Below, piece by piece: positions 55,953 through 63,803 of a DNA stretch of 64,000 nt. Positions within the stretch are counted from its first letter, which is position 1. The number at the start of each line of letters is the position of its first letter. The DNA is taken from contig NZ_JAUNHI010000001.1 of assembly GCF_030524025.1 (NCBI RefSeq), forward strand, positions 131,882 to 195,881, in the 5' to 3' direction. This DNA is from Actinomyces sp. Lineage in GTDB: Bacteria > Actinomycetota > Actinomycetes > Actinomycetales > Actinomycetaceae. The notes beneath the pieces were generated by a model. The model did no database searches, was not told the DNA's origin, and was given only the letters and a program-made list of their open reading frames with translations. The translations under genes and the position numbers were made by a program.

Positions 55953-56531
55953 GTGAAGCCGAGCACCCCAGTCCACAGCACCCCGTGCGCTGCCTCCGAG
56001 CCCGGCGTTCCGGCTGTGCGCACGAGGCTTCGTCAGCTGGATGAGCCGGTTGCCGGAGCGGTCATCACCGTCTCGGATCGATGCGCCCGCGGGGACAAGG
56101 AGGATCGGTCGGGGCCGGTGGCGGTCAGGCTGCTGGCCGACCACGGTGTGCTCGTCGACTCCGTCCGGATCGTGCCCGATGGCGTGGAATCGGTACGTCG
56201 TGCCATCGAGGCGGCGATCGAGGCGGGTGCGCGCGTGGTGCTCACCACCGGTGGCACGGGTGTGACACCCCATGACCTGACCCCCGAGGCGACGCGACCC
56301 CTGCTGGCCGCTCGCCTGGAGGGCATTGAGGCCCAGGTGCGTGCCTACGGTCTGGAGCACACGCCTCTGGCCGGACTGTCCCGTGCGCTAGTGGGCGTCA
56401 CGAGTCGGGAAGCCGACGGTGTCCTCATCGTCAATGCGCCGGGTTCGCGCGGAGGGGTCGAGGACACCGTCGCCGTCGTCGGTCCCCTCGTGCCCCACGT
56501 GCTGGAGCAGCTCGGCGGCGGCGACCACTGA
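55953..56531 (+). CDS. mog: Molybdopterin adenylyltransferase (MogA/MoaB family)
   Basis: A 192-residue protein that adenylates molybdopterin before Mo insertion by MoeA. Core motifs are GAVITVSDRCARGDKEDRSG (about residues 34-53), VVLTTGGTGVTPHDLTPEAT (about 94-113) and VLIVNAPGSRGGVED (about 157-171). A ~30-residue variable N-terminal extension precedes the fold. The start is a GTG; an overlapping ATG two bases earlier is out of frame. It reads away from narK and is convergent with mobA. Confidence 0.92.
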   Translation: MKPSTPVHSTPCAASEPGVPAVRTRLRQLDEPVAGAVITVSDRCARGDKEDRSGPVAVRLLADHGVLVDSVRIVPDGVESVRRAIEAAIEAGARVVLTTGGTGVTPHDLTPEATRPLLAARLEGIEAQVRAYGLEHTPLAGLSRALVGVTSREADGVLIVNAPGSRGGVEDTVAVVGPLVPHVLEQLGGGDH

Positions 56532-56590
56532 GTCGGCTCACCGGGACGAGATGAGTACGTCCAAGGGGTGGGCCGGGTCCCCCTCCTCGC

Positions 56591-56657
56591 CGAGATCGGT
56601 AGATATGACACCTCGAGATCGGGACATATGGCACCTCGAGATCGGTAGATATGGCAG
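56591..56657 (+). repeat. Intergenic 23-nt repeat element, copy D (3 units)
   Basis: Three tandem units start at 56591, 56614 and 56637, each opening CGAGATCGG and containing ATATG, then GACACCT, GGCACCT or GGCAG. A pyrimidine-rich stretch (CCCCCTCCTCGC) precedes them. It is 59 nt after the mog stop, between convergent mog and mobA. This is the largest of the five elements. The rest of the 253-bp gap shows nothing else. Confidence 0.85.
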
Positions 56658-56784
56658 GGCGGGGCGCAGAACCGCAGGTGCTGTGTCGCGGATCGGGCCG
56701 GGGCTCAGCGACCAAGGCCCGGACCTACCGACCTCCGTGGAATCAATGATCGAGTGACGCCGGCCGTCGCCCGGTCACCCACCG

Positions 56785-57474
56785 TTACTGTCGTGGCGCC
56801 CAGCCCTCAAGCCCGGAGCCTCGATCCCAGGCGTGCACCTGCGGCCAGGTGTCGAGATCGTGCGCCGCAGGGGCCAGCTCGCCAAGGTCCACCGCTAAGG
56901 GGCGCAGGCGGCCCAGGACGCTGCGCACCGAGACGTCACGCAATGACCCGGGGCCCATGACCGACAAGATCTCCTCGCGCCGATAGACCCCCAGGAGGTA
57001 CTGGGGACTCGTTCCGTCGTGGGTGCATGCGCCTGGGGCGTGGGGGGCTGCCTGCAGGGCCGACAAGAGCACGGGCAGCGCGCGCCACGACTCGGGTGCG
57101 TCGCAGGTGAGCACCGCGGTCACCGGTGCCGGCCCGTCCCTGCCCGCCGTCTCGGACAGACGAGCCAGCCCGGCGCCGATGCCTGCGACCGGTCCCCCCA
57201 AGGGCGGATCCTCCAGGGCGCGGAGCACGCCGTCGGGAAGAGCAACCTCAGATGGGGCGACGACGACGACGCGATTGATGACCCCTCGCCCACGGAGGTT
57301 CTCCAGGCCGGTCAGCAGGTGGTCGATGAGCCGTGCCCCGCGGGCGACGACGTCGGGCTTCGAGGCGCCGCCCAGGCGCCGGCCAGTGCCGCCGGCGAGC
57401 ACGAGGGCGTCGGCGCCCCCGCCTCGGTGCGAACAGCTCGACTGGGCGTGGACAGTGCAGGGTCCCGGGCTCAT
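56785..57474 (-). CDS. mobA: Molybdenum cofactor guanylyltransferase (MobA-like)
   Basis: A 229-residue NTP-transferase that adds GMP to molybdopterin to make the guanine dinucleotide form used by NarG. The nucleotide-binding LVLAGGTGRRLGGASKPDVV (about residues 24-43) carries the LAGGxxxRxGGxxK signature. GGPVAGIGAGL and the metal-site VLTCDAPE (about 121-128) follow. The C-terminal half is shorter and more divergent than in Escherichia coli MobA. It lies 18 nt downstream of dop on the same strand. Confidence 0.85.
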   Translation of the reverse strand: MSPGPCTVHAQSSCSHRGGGADALVLAGGTGRRLGGASKPDVVARGARLIDHLLTGLENLRGRGVINRVVVVAPSEVALPDGVLRALEDPPLGGPVAGIGAGLARLSETAGRDGPAPVTAVLTCDAPESWRALPVLLSALQAAPHAPGACTHDGTSPQYLLGVYRREEILSVMGPGSLRDVSVRSVLGRLRPLAVDLGELAPAAHDLDTWPQVHAWDRGSGLEGWAPRQ

Positions 57475-57492
57475 TGACGCTCCCGCACTCTC

Positions 57493-59208
57493 CTAGGCGC
57501 CGGCGTTGCGTCCGTCGGCGGATGAGGTGGCGTAGTAGCCCTCGTCCCAGGCGAAGATCTCGGGGACGGCGGGGATCTCGATCCCCAGCGCCTCGAGCGT
57601 GGAGACGACGTCGTCACCCCCGGCTCGCGCCCTCTCGACCTCGGCGGCGGTGGGACGCGCCGGGTCGGGAAGAGTGACCCGCAGCAGGTGCTTGGAGCCG
57701 GTGTCGACGAGCAGCGAGGTCCATCCCGCCGCCCACACCCGGTCGGGGAAGGCCCGGAAGAAAGCGGCCCGGCCGCCGGCGCGCGTGTCGGCCGGGGCGA
57801 GGCCGACGGCTGCCGCCACCTCGTCGTCGTCGAGGATCCGGCGCACGGTCCCGTTGCGCTCCAGCGCGGCCGCCAGCCCGGTCCCGGGGGCGACGGCGGA
57901 GAAGCGCAGGTCGGCGGCCAGGATGCGCGGGTCGTCCCAGGCGCACCCGTAGCGGGTGCGCAGGTGCTCCAGGACCATGAGCTTGGCGCACCACTCGACG
58001 AGGTGCGCGGCCTGGAGCGGGCCGGCCTCCAGGGCGTCGAGGGCCTGCCCCCACAGGTCGAGGACCTCGGCGGTCTCGGAGTCGGCGTCCTCGCCGGCGG
58101 CGTCGCGGATCCCCTCGAGGAAGGCCCGCTGGACCTCCAGGGCGCCGGCGCTGCCCCCGGCCGCCAGCTCGCAGCGCACCTCCAGCGCGGGGTCGCGGGA
58201 GAAGGCGCGCAGGGCGGCCACCGGGTCGGCGAAGGACAGGCGCTCGGCCAGGGCACGTGCCCGCCCGGGGTCGGCCTCGACCAGGGACAGCAGCGCCGCC
58301 GTCGAGCCCATCCGCAGCAGGGCGGTGACCGCCATGACCGAGGAGTCGGCGGTGATGACGTGCAGGCGCCGCCACCGCGCCGGGTCGGCGTGGGCCTCGT
58401 CGCGGGTGTTGACGATGGGGCGCTCGCGGGTGGTGTACAGCGAGACCTCCTGCTCGACGTAGTCGGCGCGCTGGAAGATCTGGAAGCCCGGCTCCTGGCT
58501 GGTCTGCCCGATGCCCACGCGTCCCGAGCCGCCGATCACCTGTCGGGTGACGAGGAAGGGCAGCAGCACCGCGGTGAGCAGGTCCCAGTCGACGTCGCGG
58601 CGCACCGCGTAGTTCTCGTGCGCCCCCCAGGCGGCTCCCTTGCCGTCGGTGTTGTTCTTGAGGACCTGGACCCGGGTGCCGCGCGCCCGGCTCAAGGCGG
58701 TCTCGGCCCGGTGCATGAGCAGGTCCCCGGCCCGGTCGTACAGAACCGCTTCGCGTGGACCGAGTGCCTCGGGGGAGGCGTACTCGGGGTGGGTGTGGTC
58801 GACGTAGAGGCGGGCGCCGTTGACCGCGTGGCTCGCCGAGCCCCGGTAGTAGTGGGACTCGAAGGCGTTGACGCGCTTGACCCACCGGGTGGGTGCGCCG
58901 GTCAGCACCGCTCCGGCCTCCTGGTCGGTGCGCGCCTCGGGGGGCAGGGCGTGGTCGGCGCCGTCGCGCGCGTCCCGGGCGGGCAACTCACCGGAGTAGT
59001 CGAAACGGGTGCCGGCCCCCGGTTCCATGACCCGGCCCTCGGTGGAGGGCACGTGGGCGGATGCGGGCTCGCCGCGGCCCGCCGCGTCGCGGGCGTACTC
59101 GAACAGCAGGTCGCGAGCCAGCTCGTCGGGATCGGCGGCGGGGTCATCCCTGTCCACGAGCGCGTACTCGGTCTCCACACCCATGATCCTGCGTACCGTG
59201 ATCATCAT
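57493..59208 (-). CDS. dop: Depupylase/deamidase Dop (PafA/Dop family)
   Basis: A 571-residue glutamine-synthetase-like enzyme that deamidates the C-terminal Gln of Pup and removes Pup from proteins. Motifs are RIMGVETEYALVDRD (about residues 7-21; Glu ligands), NGARLYVDHTHPEYASPE (about 129-146), NNTDGKGAAWGAHENY (about 184-199) and INTRDEAHAD-like VNTRDEAHAD (about 265). The DHTHPEY and DGKGAAWGAHENY forms fit Dop rather than the ligase PafA. It is longer than mycobacterial Dop because of an extended loop after residue 35. No pup, pafA, mpa or proteasome gene is in the window, and its neighbours are molybdenum cofactor genes. The second ATG (59205) has better ribosome-site spacing. Confidence 0.9.
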   Translation of the reverse strand: MMITVRRIMGVETEYALVDRDDPAADPDELARDLLFEYARDAAGRGEPASAHVPSTEGRVMEPGAGTRFDYSGELPARDARDGADHALPPEARTDQEAGAVLTGAPTRWVKRVNAFESHYYRGSASHAVNGARLYVDHTHPEYASPEALGPREAVLYDRAGDLLMHRAETALSRARGTRVQVLKNNTDGKGAAWGAHENYAVRRDVDWDLLTAVLLPFLVTRQVIGGSGRVGIGQTSQEPGFQIFQRADYVEQEVSLYTTRERPIVNTRDEAHADPARWRRLHVITADSSVMAVTALLRMGSTAALLSLVEADPGRARALAERLSFADPVAALRAFSRDPALEVRCELAAGGSAGALEVQRAFLEGIRDAAGEDADSETAEVLDLWGQALDALEAGPLQAAHLVEWCAKLMVLEHLRTRYGCAWDDPRILAADLRFSAVAPGTGLAAALERNGTVRRILDDDEVAAAVGLAPADTRAGGRAAFFRAFPDRVWAAGWTSLLVDTGSKHLLRVTLPDPARPTAAEVERARAGGDDVVSTLEALGIEIPAVPEIFAWDEGYYATSSADGRNAGA

Positions 59209-59322
59209 CGTTCCTCTCGCGGTGGTCCGCTCTGGTACGGCTGTTCTGAGCCGAGGTTAGTCCCTCCCGGGCCTGCCGGCTGGCCGTGCTGCCGGCTGAC
59301 TGTGTCAGATGCGGCGACCTCG

Positions 59323-59368
59323 AGGTGTCATATATCCCGATCTCGAGGTGTCATATGTCCCGATCTCG
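59323..59368 (-). repeat. Intergenic 23-nt repeat element, copy E (2 units)
   Basis: Two tandem units on the minus strand (59368-59346 and 59345-59323), each CGAGATCGGGA then CATATG or TATATG then ACACCT. It begins 17 nt after the moeA-moaC stop and lies upstream of dop. The minus-strand run CCCACCCCATTCCTCC precedes it, within the end of the coding region. The distal flank (CGAGGTCGCCGCATCTGAC) matches copies B and F. Confidence 0.85.
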
Positions 59369-59385
59369 GGAGGAATGGGGTGGGA

Positions 59386-61275
59386 TCAGGCCTCGGGGCG
59401 GGACCAGGTGCCCGAGCGGCCTCCGGACTTGAAGGTCACCCTCGCCGCGCGCAGCGCGACGGACCGGTCGATCCCCTTGAGCATGTCAACGACCGCCAGA
59501 CCTGCCATCGTCACGGCCATGAGGGCCTCCATCTCGACGCCGGTGCGGTCCGCGGTGCTCACCTCACCGGTGATCCGCACACCCCAGTCCTCCACGGACA
59601 GCTCGACTCGGCAGCCGTGCACACCGATGACATGGGCCAGAGGAAGGAGCTCGGGCACCTTCTTGGCGGCGGCGATCCCCGCGACGCGCGCCACCGCGAG
59701 CACGTCGCCCTTGGGCACGGCGCCGTCGCGCAGCGCGGCCACCGCGTGCGGCGAGCAGGAGACCTCGGCCGACGCGGCGGCGCGGCGGACCGAGACGGGC
59801 TTGTCGGTGACGTCGACCATGTGGGCGGAGCCGGCGTCGTCGAGGTGGGTCAGACGCGGTGGTGGTGAGCCCCGTCCCGGTGCGTGCCATACGGGCGCAG
59901 TGAGGACCGGCATGGCCGGAGCGGACAGCGGGATCATGGCGACCTCGTCACCGACCTCCACCTCGGCCACACTGGGATCGACGACGGCCAGCGCCTGGGC
60001 GGCCGCCAGCGAGGCCACGAGGTGGGAGCCCGAACCCAGGTGATGGGTCGGCTCGACCCAGTCAGAGGCACAGGATGCGGGCGCCGCGCCGGACGTCTCA
60101 CGGGCGGTCGCCTGGCCCGCCGCGGGCGGCGCCTCGACGAAGCGCACAGGGATGTGTTGGCGTCGCCCCTGCCTCGCTGGCCAGCCCATGGCTGCGCGGG
60201 CGCGGCCCGGTGCGAGGGCCCCGGGCGTCGTCGGGGTTCTCGGAGAACCGGTGGCCGCGCCGTCGTGACCGGACAGGCGGGCAAGCGCCGGGACGACGAA
60301 GGTGGTGAAAGAGACCAACACGCTCACCGGGTTGCCGGGCAGCGCAATGAGTGGCACGTCGCGTCCGTCGGTGGACCGCACGGCGCCATGCCCCTGCGGC
60401 CGGCCGGGCTGCATGCCGACGTGGGCGAGATCGAGGCGGACGGCGCCGGTTGTCGCACCGCCCGCAAGCTGGGTCAGGGGGTCGAAGGCGCCGGCGGACA
60501 CGCCCCCGGAGGTGACAATGAGATCGGCGCCGTCGGCGGCGCGGGTGAGGATCTCGGTCAGGGGACCGGCGAGGTCGGGGCCGCGGCTCACCGAGGCCAG
60601 TGCCGCCCCGTGCTCAGCCACCAGGCCGGACAGCAGCAGGGAGTTGGAGTCGGGGATCGACCCGGTGGGCAGTTCGGGTCCCGGGTCGACCAGCTCGGCA
60701 CCGGTCGAGACCACGGCGACCCTCGCCCGTGGCACGGCGCGCACCCGCGCGACACCGACCGAGGCCAGCGAGGCCTGAGCCATGGCCGAGATGACGGTCC
60801 CCGCCTGCAGGAGGGGATCTCCCGGGCGCACATCCTCGCCCGCGTGACGGATGTTCTGGCCGGCGCGGGCGTGAGCGCGGACCTGAACGTGTCCGGGCAG
60901 CGGGTGGTCGCCCGGCTCCTGGTCGGTGTCCTCGACCTTGACCACGCAGTCCGCGCCTCGGGGGACCATCGCACCGGTCATGACACGCGCAGCGGTGCCG
61001 GGAGCCAGTGGCACGGGGACCGTCCCCGCCGGGACGTCGCCGGCCACAGGTAGTCGCACCGGGGTCTGGGGGCGTGCCGCTGCGACGTCGACCGCACGGA
61101 CCGCGTAGCCGTCCATGGCCGAGTTGGTCCACGGGGGCACCGGCAGCGCAGCCCCGACGTCCTCGGCGAGCACCAGCCCGTGCGCCTCGGACAGTGGCAC
61201 CTCGACCGCGGGCAGCGGATGAAGCGCGGACAGAACCTCCGCCAGGTACTCCTCGGGAGTCAACGTGGTCGTCAT
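59386..61275 (-). CDS. moeA-moaC: Fused molybdopterin molybdenumtransferase MoeA and cyclic pyranopterin monophosphate synthase MoaC
   Basis: A 629-residue bifunctional protein. Residues ~1-465 are MoeA (Mo insertion): PWTNSAMDGYAVRA (about 50), GAMVPRGADCVV, ADLIVTSGGVSAGAFD (about 238-253), ALPGNPVSVLVSF (about 318). A Pro/Ala/Arg-rich insertion occupies about 345-410. Residues ~475-629 are MoaC (second step of molybdopterin synthesis): MVDVTDKPVSVRRA, LLPLAHVIGVHGC, GVEMEALMAVTMAGLAVVDML. The two enzymes act at opposite ends of the pathway, so channelling is not an obvious reason for fusion. The ATG at 61275 has GGAAGGA upstream. It is divergent from moaE. Confidence 0.94.
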   Translation of the reverse strand: MTTTLTPEEYLAEVLSALHPLPAVEVPLSEAHGLVLAEDVGAALPVPPWTNSAMDGYAVRAVDVAAARPQTPVRLPVAGDVPAGTVPVPLAPGTAARVMTGAMVPRGADCVVKVEDTDQEPGDHPLPGHVQVRAHARAGQNIRHAGEDVRPGDPLLQAGTVISAMAQASLASVGVARVRAVPRARVAVVSTGAELVDPGPELPTGSIPDSNSLLLSGLVAEHGAALASVSRGPDLAGPLTEILTRAADGADLIVTSGGVSAGAFDPLTQLAGGATTGAVRLDLAHVGMQPGRPQGHGAVRSTDGRDVPLIALPGNPVSVLVSFTTFVVPALARLSGHDGAATGSPRTPTTPGALAPGRARAAMGWPARQGRRQHIPVRFVEAPPAAGQATARETSGAAPASCASDWVEPTHHLGSGSHLVASLAAAQALAVVDPSVAEVEVGDEVAMIPLSAPAMPVLTAPVWHAPGRGSPPPRLTHLDDAGSAHMVDVTDKPVSVRRAAASAEVSCSPHAVAALRDGAVPKGDVLAVARVAGIAAAKKVPELLPLAHVIGVHGCRVELSVEDWGVRITGEVSTADRTGVEMEALMAVTMAGLAVVDMLKGIDRSVALRAARVTFKSGGRSGTWSRPEA

Positions 61276-61437
61276 GGCAGGTCCTTCCCTCGGCGGCAAC
61301 ACGGGGCGGCGCGCTGGTCAGGAGCCATCATGCCCGGTCCGAGGTGGTCCAGGACAGGTGCAGGCGCCGATCCGTACAGGCATCGCCGCCCGGTGCCCTG
61401 GTCCATGGCGCGACCCGGCGGCGTCGAGGTCAGCGCA

Positions 61438-61466
61438 TTGCCCGGGGGCGCACCGATGGGTACGGT
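61438..61466 (+). promoter_or_regulatory. Candidate moaE promoter
   Basis: TTGCCC (61438-61443) and TACGGT (61461-61466) are 17 bp apart, 41 nt before the moaE ATG. They match a weak -35/-10 pair. No Moco-riboswitch fold was recognised in this 231-bp divergent gap. Confidence 0.3.
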
Positions 61467-61506
61467 GAGGCGGACCGAGATGGTGGCCCGCGGCAGGAGG
61501 CGCAGG

Positions 61507-61944
61507 ATGGATAACGGGGTAGGGGCGCGGGTGGCACGTGCTGAGGTCACCGCAGCCCCACTGAGCACGGACAGCCTCGCCAGTGGGGTGGCAGACCCTG
61601 CTGCAGGCGCCTTGGTCACCTTCGACGGACGCGTGCGCGACCACGACGGTGGACGGCAGGTCACCGCGATCACGTACACCGCCCACCCGAGCGCCACCGG
61701 GGTGCTGGTGGAGATCGCGCAGGAGGTGGCCGAGCGGCCCGGGATCCGCGCGCTTGGCGTGGCGCACCGGGTGGGCGACCTGGAGGTGGGAGAGACCGCC
61801 CTGGCTGTTGCGGTCAGTGCCGACCACCGCCAGGACGCCTTCGCCGCGCTGGCTGAGATTGTCGAGGAGGTCAAGCGCCGTCTGCCGATGTGGAAGTGTC
61901 AGCATCTGGTGGACGGTTCCCGGGAGTGGGCCAACCTCGGCTGA
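61507..61944 (+). CDS. moaE: Molybdopterin synthase catalytic subunit MoaE
   Basis: A 145-residue large subunit of molybdopterin synthase, which transfers sulfur from MoaD to precursor Z. Conserved features are GALVTFDGRVRDHDGGR (about residues 34-50), ITYTAHPSA, the HRVGDLEVGE segment and the C-terminal catalytic-site WKCQHLVDGSREW (about 129-141). The ATG at 61507 follows GGAGG by 7 nt. moaD follows after 97 bp. Confidence 0.93.
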   Translation: MDNGVGARVARAEVTAAPLSTDSLASGVADPAAGALVTFDGRVRDHDGGRQVTAITYTAHPSATGVLVEIAQEVAERPGIRALGVAHRVGDLEVGETALAVAVSADHRQDAFAALAEIVEEVKRRLPMWKCQHLVDGSREWANLG

Positions 61945-61974
61945 GGCGGGAGGTGGGCATGAGGTTGGGCCCAT

Positions 61975-61986
61975 TGTTGCGCAACA
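61975..61986. promoter_or_regulatory. 12-bp perfect palindrome between moaE and moaD
   Basis: TGTTGCGCAACA is a perfect 12-bp palindrome 30 nt after the moaE stop and 55 nt before moaD. A TACCCT hexamer follows at about 61993. It could mark an internal operator or promoter for moaD. Confidence 0.35.
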
Positions 61987-62041
61987 GCGCGAGGTACCCT
62001 ACCGTCGTCATCAACCTGTTCCCCGCCGTCAGGAGCCGTCA

Positions 62042-62314
62042 GTGCGTGAGCCGGTCACCACGTCCATCGCTGTCGATCTGCGCTACTTCGCCGCCGCGGC
62101 TGATGCGGCGGGACAGTCCTCCGAAAGCCTCGAGCTTCCCGTCGGCACGACCCTGGCCGACTTGCGTACCCGGCTGCACAGCCGCGGGGCGGAGATGGAG
62201 CGAGTCGTGCGGGTCTCGAGCTTCCTGGTCAACGCCGTCGTTGCATCGGACGACTCGGTGGTGCTGGGGGAGGGCGACCGCGTCGACGTGCTCCCGCCAT
62301 TCGCCGGTGGTTGA
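62042..62314 (+). CDS. moaD: Molybdopterin synthase sulfur carrier subunit MoaD
   Basis: A 90-residue ubiquitin-like sulfur carrier. It shows beta-grasp strands (IAVDLRYFAAAADAAG, LELPVGTTLADLRTRL) and ends VDVLPPFAGG, the obligatory Gly-Gly that MoeB adenylates and that carries the thiocarboxylate. The start is a GTG with AGGAG 6 nt upstream. It is convergent with moaA (21-bp gap). Confidence 0.93.
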   Translation: MREPVTTSIAVDLRYFAAAADAAGQSSESLELPVGTTLADLRTRLHSRGAEMERVVRVSSFLVNAVVASDDSVVLGEGDRVDVLPPFAGG

Positions 62315-62335
62315 GCGACGAGCCGGTGGTGGCTT

Positions 62336-63463
62336 CTAACCGCCGATAGCGGACATTGTCCTGCCAGGCCGGGCGAATCTGTCCGCGGCCGGCGCGGGAT
62401 CGTCCGCGCCGTGTCCGAGGGGTTTGTCCCAGGTCGCTCCGGCCCACAGGCGAGCCACCTCCTCGTCGTCGGCGCCTGTACGGAGCGCTGTGCGCAGGTC
62501 GGTATGGGCGGGGGAGAACAGGCAGGTCATGAGACGCCCGTCCGCCGTGACCCGGGTGCGGTCGCAGTCGTGGCAGAACGGCGCCGTCACTGAGGCGATG
62601 ATGCCGACATCACCGGCCGGGTAGTGCCGACCCTGAGAATCGGTGCCCGCGGCCACCTGCCAGTGGCGTGCGGGTCTGCGGTCCTTCCTGCCCGAGTCGG
62701 TCAGTTCGAATCCGGCACGGGTGAGGACGTCGATGATCTGCGGGCCGCTGACGACCTCGTCGATGGACCAGGAGTCCGGCGGACCCAGCGGCATGTGCTC
62801 GATGAAGCGCAGGTGCCAGCCGCGTCTGAGGCACTCGGCCAGGAGGTGGGGGGCCGCCCGCTGCACGGTGTCGGGAAGGGCGACGGCGTTGATCTTGACC
62901 GGTGACAGACCCGCTGCCCGTGCCGCGCTCGCGCCGGCGACCGCCGCATCGAGCCTGTCGCGCCGGGTGACCGACGCGTAGGCCGAGGCGTCCAGCGCGT
63001 CGATGGAGATATTGACGCGGTCGAGGCCGGCGGCGCGCAGGGCGGGCGCGCGAACTGCCAGCCCCAGCCCGTTGGTCGTCAGGCCGATATCCGGCTTGGC
63101 GCCGGTACGCCGGACACGCAGAACGGCGAGCAGTGCGATGACCTCCTCCAGATCGCGGCGGAGGAGTGGTTCGCCGCCCGTCAGGCGGATCCGCTCGATC
63201 CCCAGGCGCTCCACCCCGATTCTGGCCAGCCTGGCGATCTCCTGTCCGGTCAGCAACTGCGAGCTCGGGAGCCACTGCATGCCGTGAGCAGGCATGCAGT
63301 AGGTGCAGCGAAGGTTGCACCTGTCCGTCACTGCGAGGCGCAGGTCCCGCACCGTCCTGCCGAAACGGTCCACGAGCCCGGTCGTTGTGCCGTGTGCGGG
63401 CTGATGCGAGGCCGCACCCCCGTGCACGTGGACGGCGGGTGCCTCCAGTGCCGTGGGAGTCAT
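62336..63463 (-). CDS. moaA: GTP 3',8-cyclase MoaA (radical SAM)
   Basis: A 375-residue radical SAM enzyme for the first step of molybdopterin synthesis. The SAM cluster motif CNLRCTYCM (about residues 49-57), GGEPLLRRDLEEV, ISIDALDA and the C-terminal second cluster CHDCDRTRVTADGRLMTC (about 296-313) are intact. It ends in Gly-Gly, needed for activity in the family. A ~35-residue His/Ala-rich N-terminal lead precedes the fold. The ATG at 63463 is followed directly by MTPTALEAPAV and preceded by a leaderless-type -10 box. Confidence 0.94.
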   Translation of the reverse strand: MTPTALEAPAVHVHGGAASHQPAHGTTTGLVDRFGRTVRDLRLAVTDRCNLRCTYCMPAHGMQWLPSSQLLTGQEIARLARIGVERLGIERIRLTGGEPLLRRDLEEVIALLAVLRVRRTGAKPDIGLTTNGLGLAVRAPALRAAGLDRVNISIDALDASAYASVTRRDRLDAAVAGASAARAAGLSPVKINAVALPDTVQRAAPHLLAECLRRGWHLRFIEHMPLGPPDSWSIDEVVSGPQIIDVLTRAGFELTDSGRKDRRPARHWQVAAGTDSQGRHYPAGDVGIIASVTAPFCHDCDRTRVTADGRLMTCLFSPAHTDLRTALRTGADDEEVARLWAGATWDKPLGHGADDPAPAADRFARPGRTMSAIGG

Positions 63464-63469
63464 GACACG

Positions 63470-63475
63470 AGGGTA
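63470..63475 (-). promoter_or_regulatory. Probable -10 box of leaderless moaA
   Basis: Minus-strand TACCCT, then CGTGTC, then the ATG at 63463. Sequence and spacing match the boxes at 40604 and 42026. Confidence 0.5.
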
Positions 63476-63573
63476 TCGGATGCGGAGGTGACTGGACGAT
63501 GCCGCAGCTGGTTCGGTCGGGGCGGGACGGCTGGCCGAGCAGCCGGCTGCTTGTGCCAGATGCGGCGATCTCG

Positions 63574-63596
63574 AGGTGTCATAAGTCCCGATCTCG
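63574..63596 (-). repeat. Intergenic 23-nt repeat element, copy F (1 unit), in a 340-bp gap
   Basis: One minus-strand unit, CGAGATCGGGAC then TTATGACACCT, the same as copy B. A C-rich run (CCGCCCTCCCCTCCCC) precedes it and CGAGATCGCCGCATCTGG follows. It is 207 nt downstream of the stop at 63804 and ~110 bp upstream of moaA. The gap also holds a small plus-strand frame at 63686. Confidence 0.75.
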
Positions 63597-63685
63597 GGGG
63601 AGGGGAGGGCGGAGCGGGACTGGGAGCGGGGGTCCGGGCAGATGTGCCCATGCGCGGTGGGCTGGGGCCACGATATGGTCACGGC

Positions 63686-63775
63686 ATGGCTCGTGTGCTC
63701 CTCGACGACGTCATCCAGACGGTGAGCCGCGACGCCGCCACCCGGCACGAGCAGGTCGGCGGTCGCCGCGGCTGA
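63686..63775 (+). CDS. Possible 29-residue small protein
   Basis: A short frame encodes MARVLLDDVIQTVSRDAATR followed by nine residues ending GRRG. I recognise no family. Support for it is the start context: TATGGT (63674-63679) is exactly 6 nt before the ATG, the leaderless arrangement seen at nine starts in this window. It could be a genuine small protein or the surviving 5' end of a deleted gene. Confidence 0.35.
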   Translation: MARVLLDDVIQTVSRDAATRHEQVGGRRG

Positions 63776-63803
63776 CCGGCGCGTCGTGCCTCCGCCGGGT
63801 GCG

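Noticed and set aside
61276-61506. Moco riboswitch upstream of moaE or moeA-moaC
   Set aside because: I could not recognise the conserved stems of that motif; only a weak promoter-like pair is visible. A covariance-model search would settle it.
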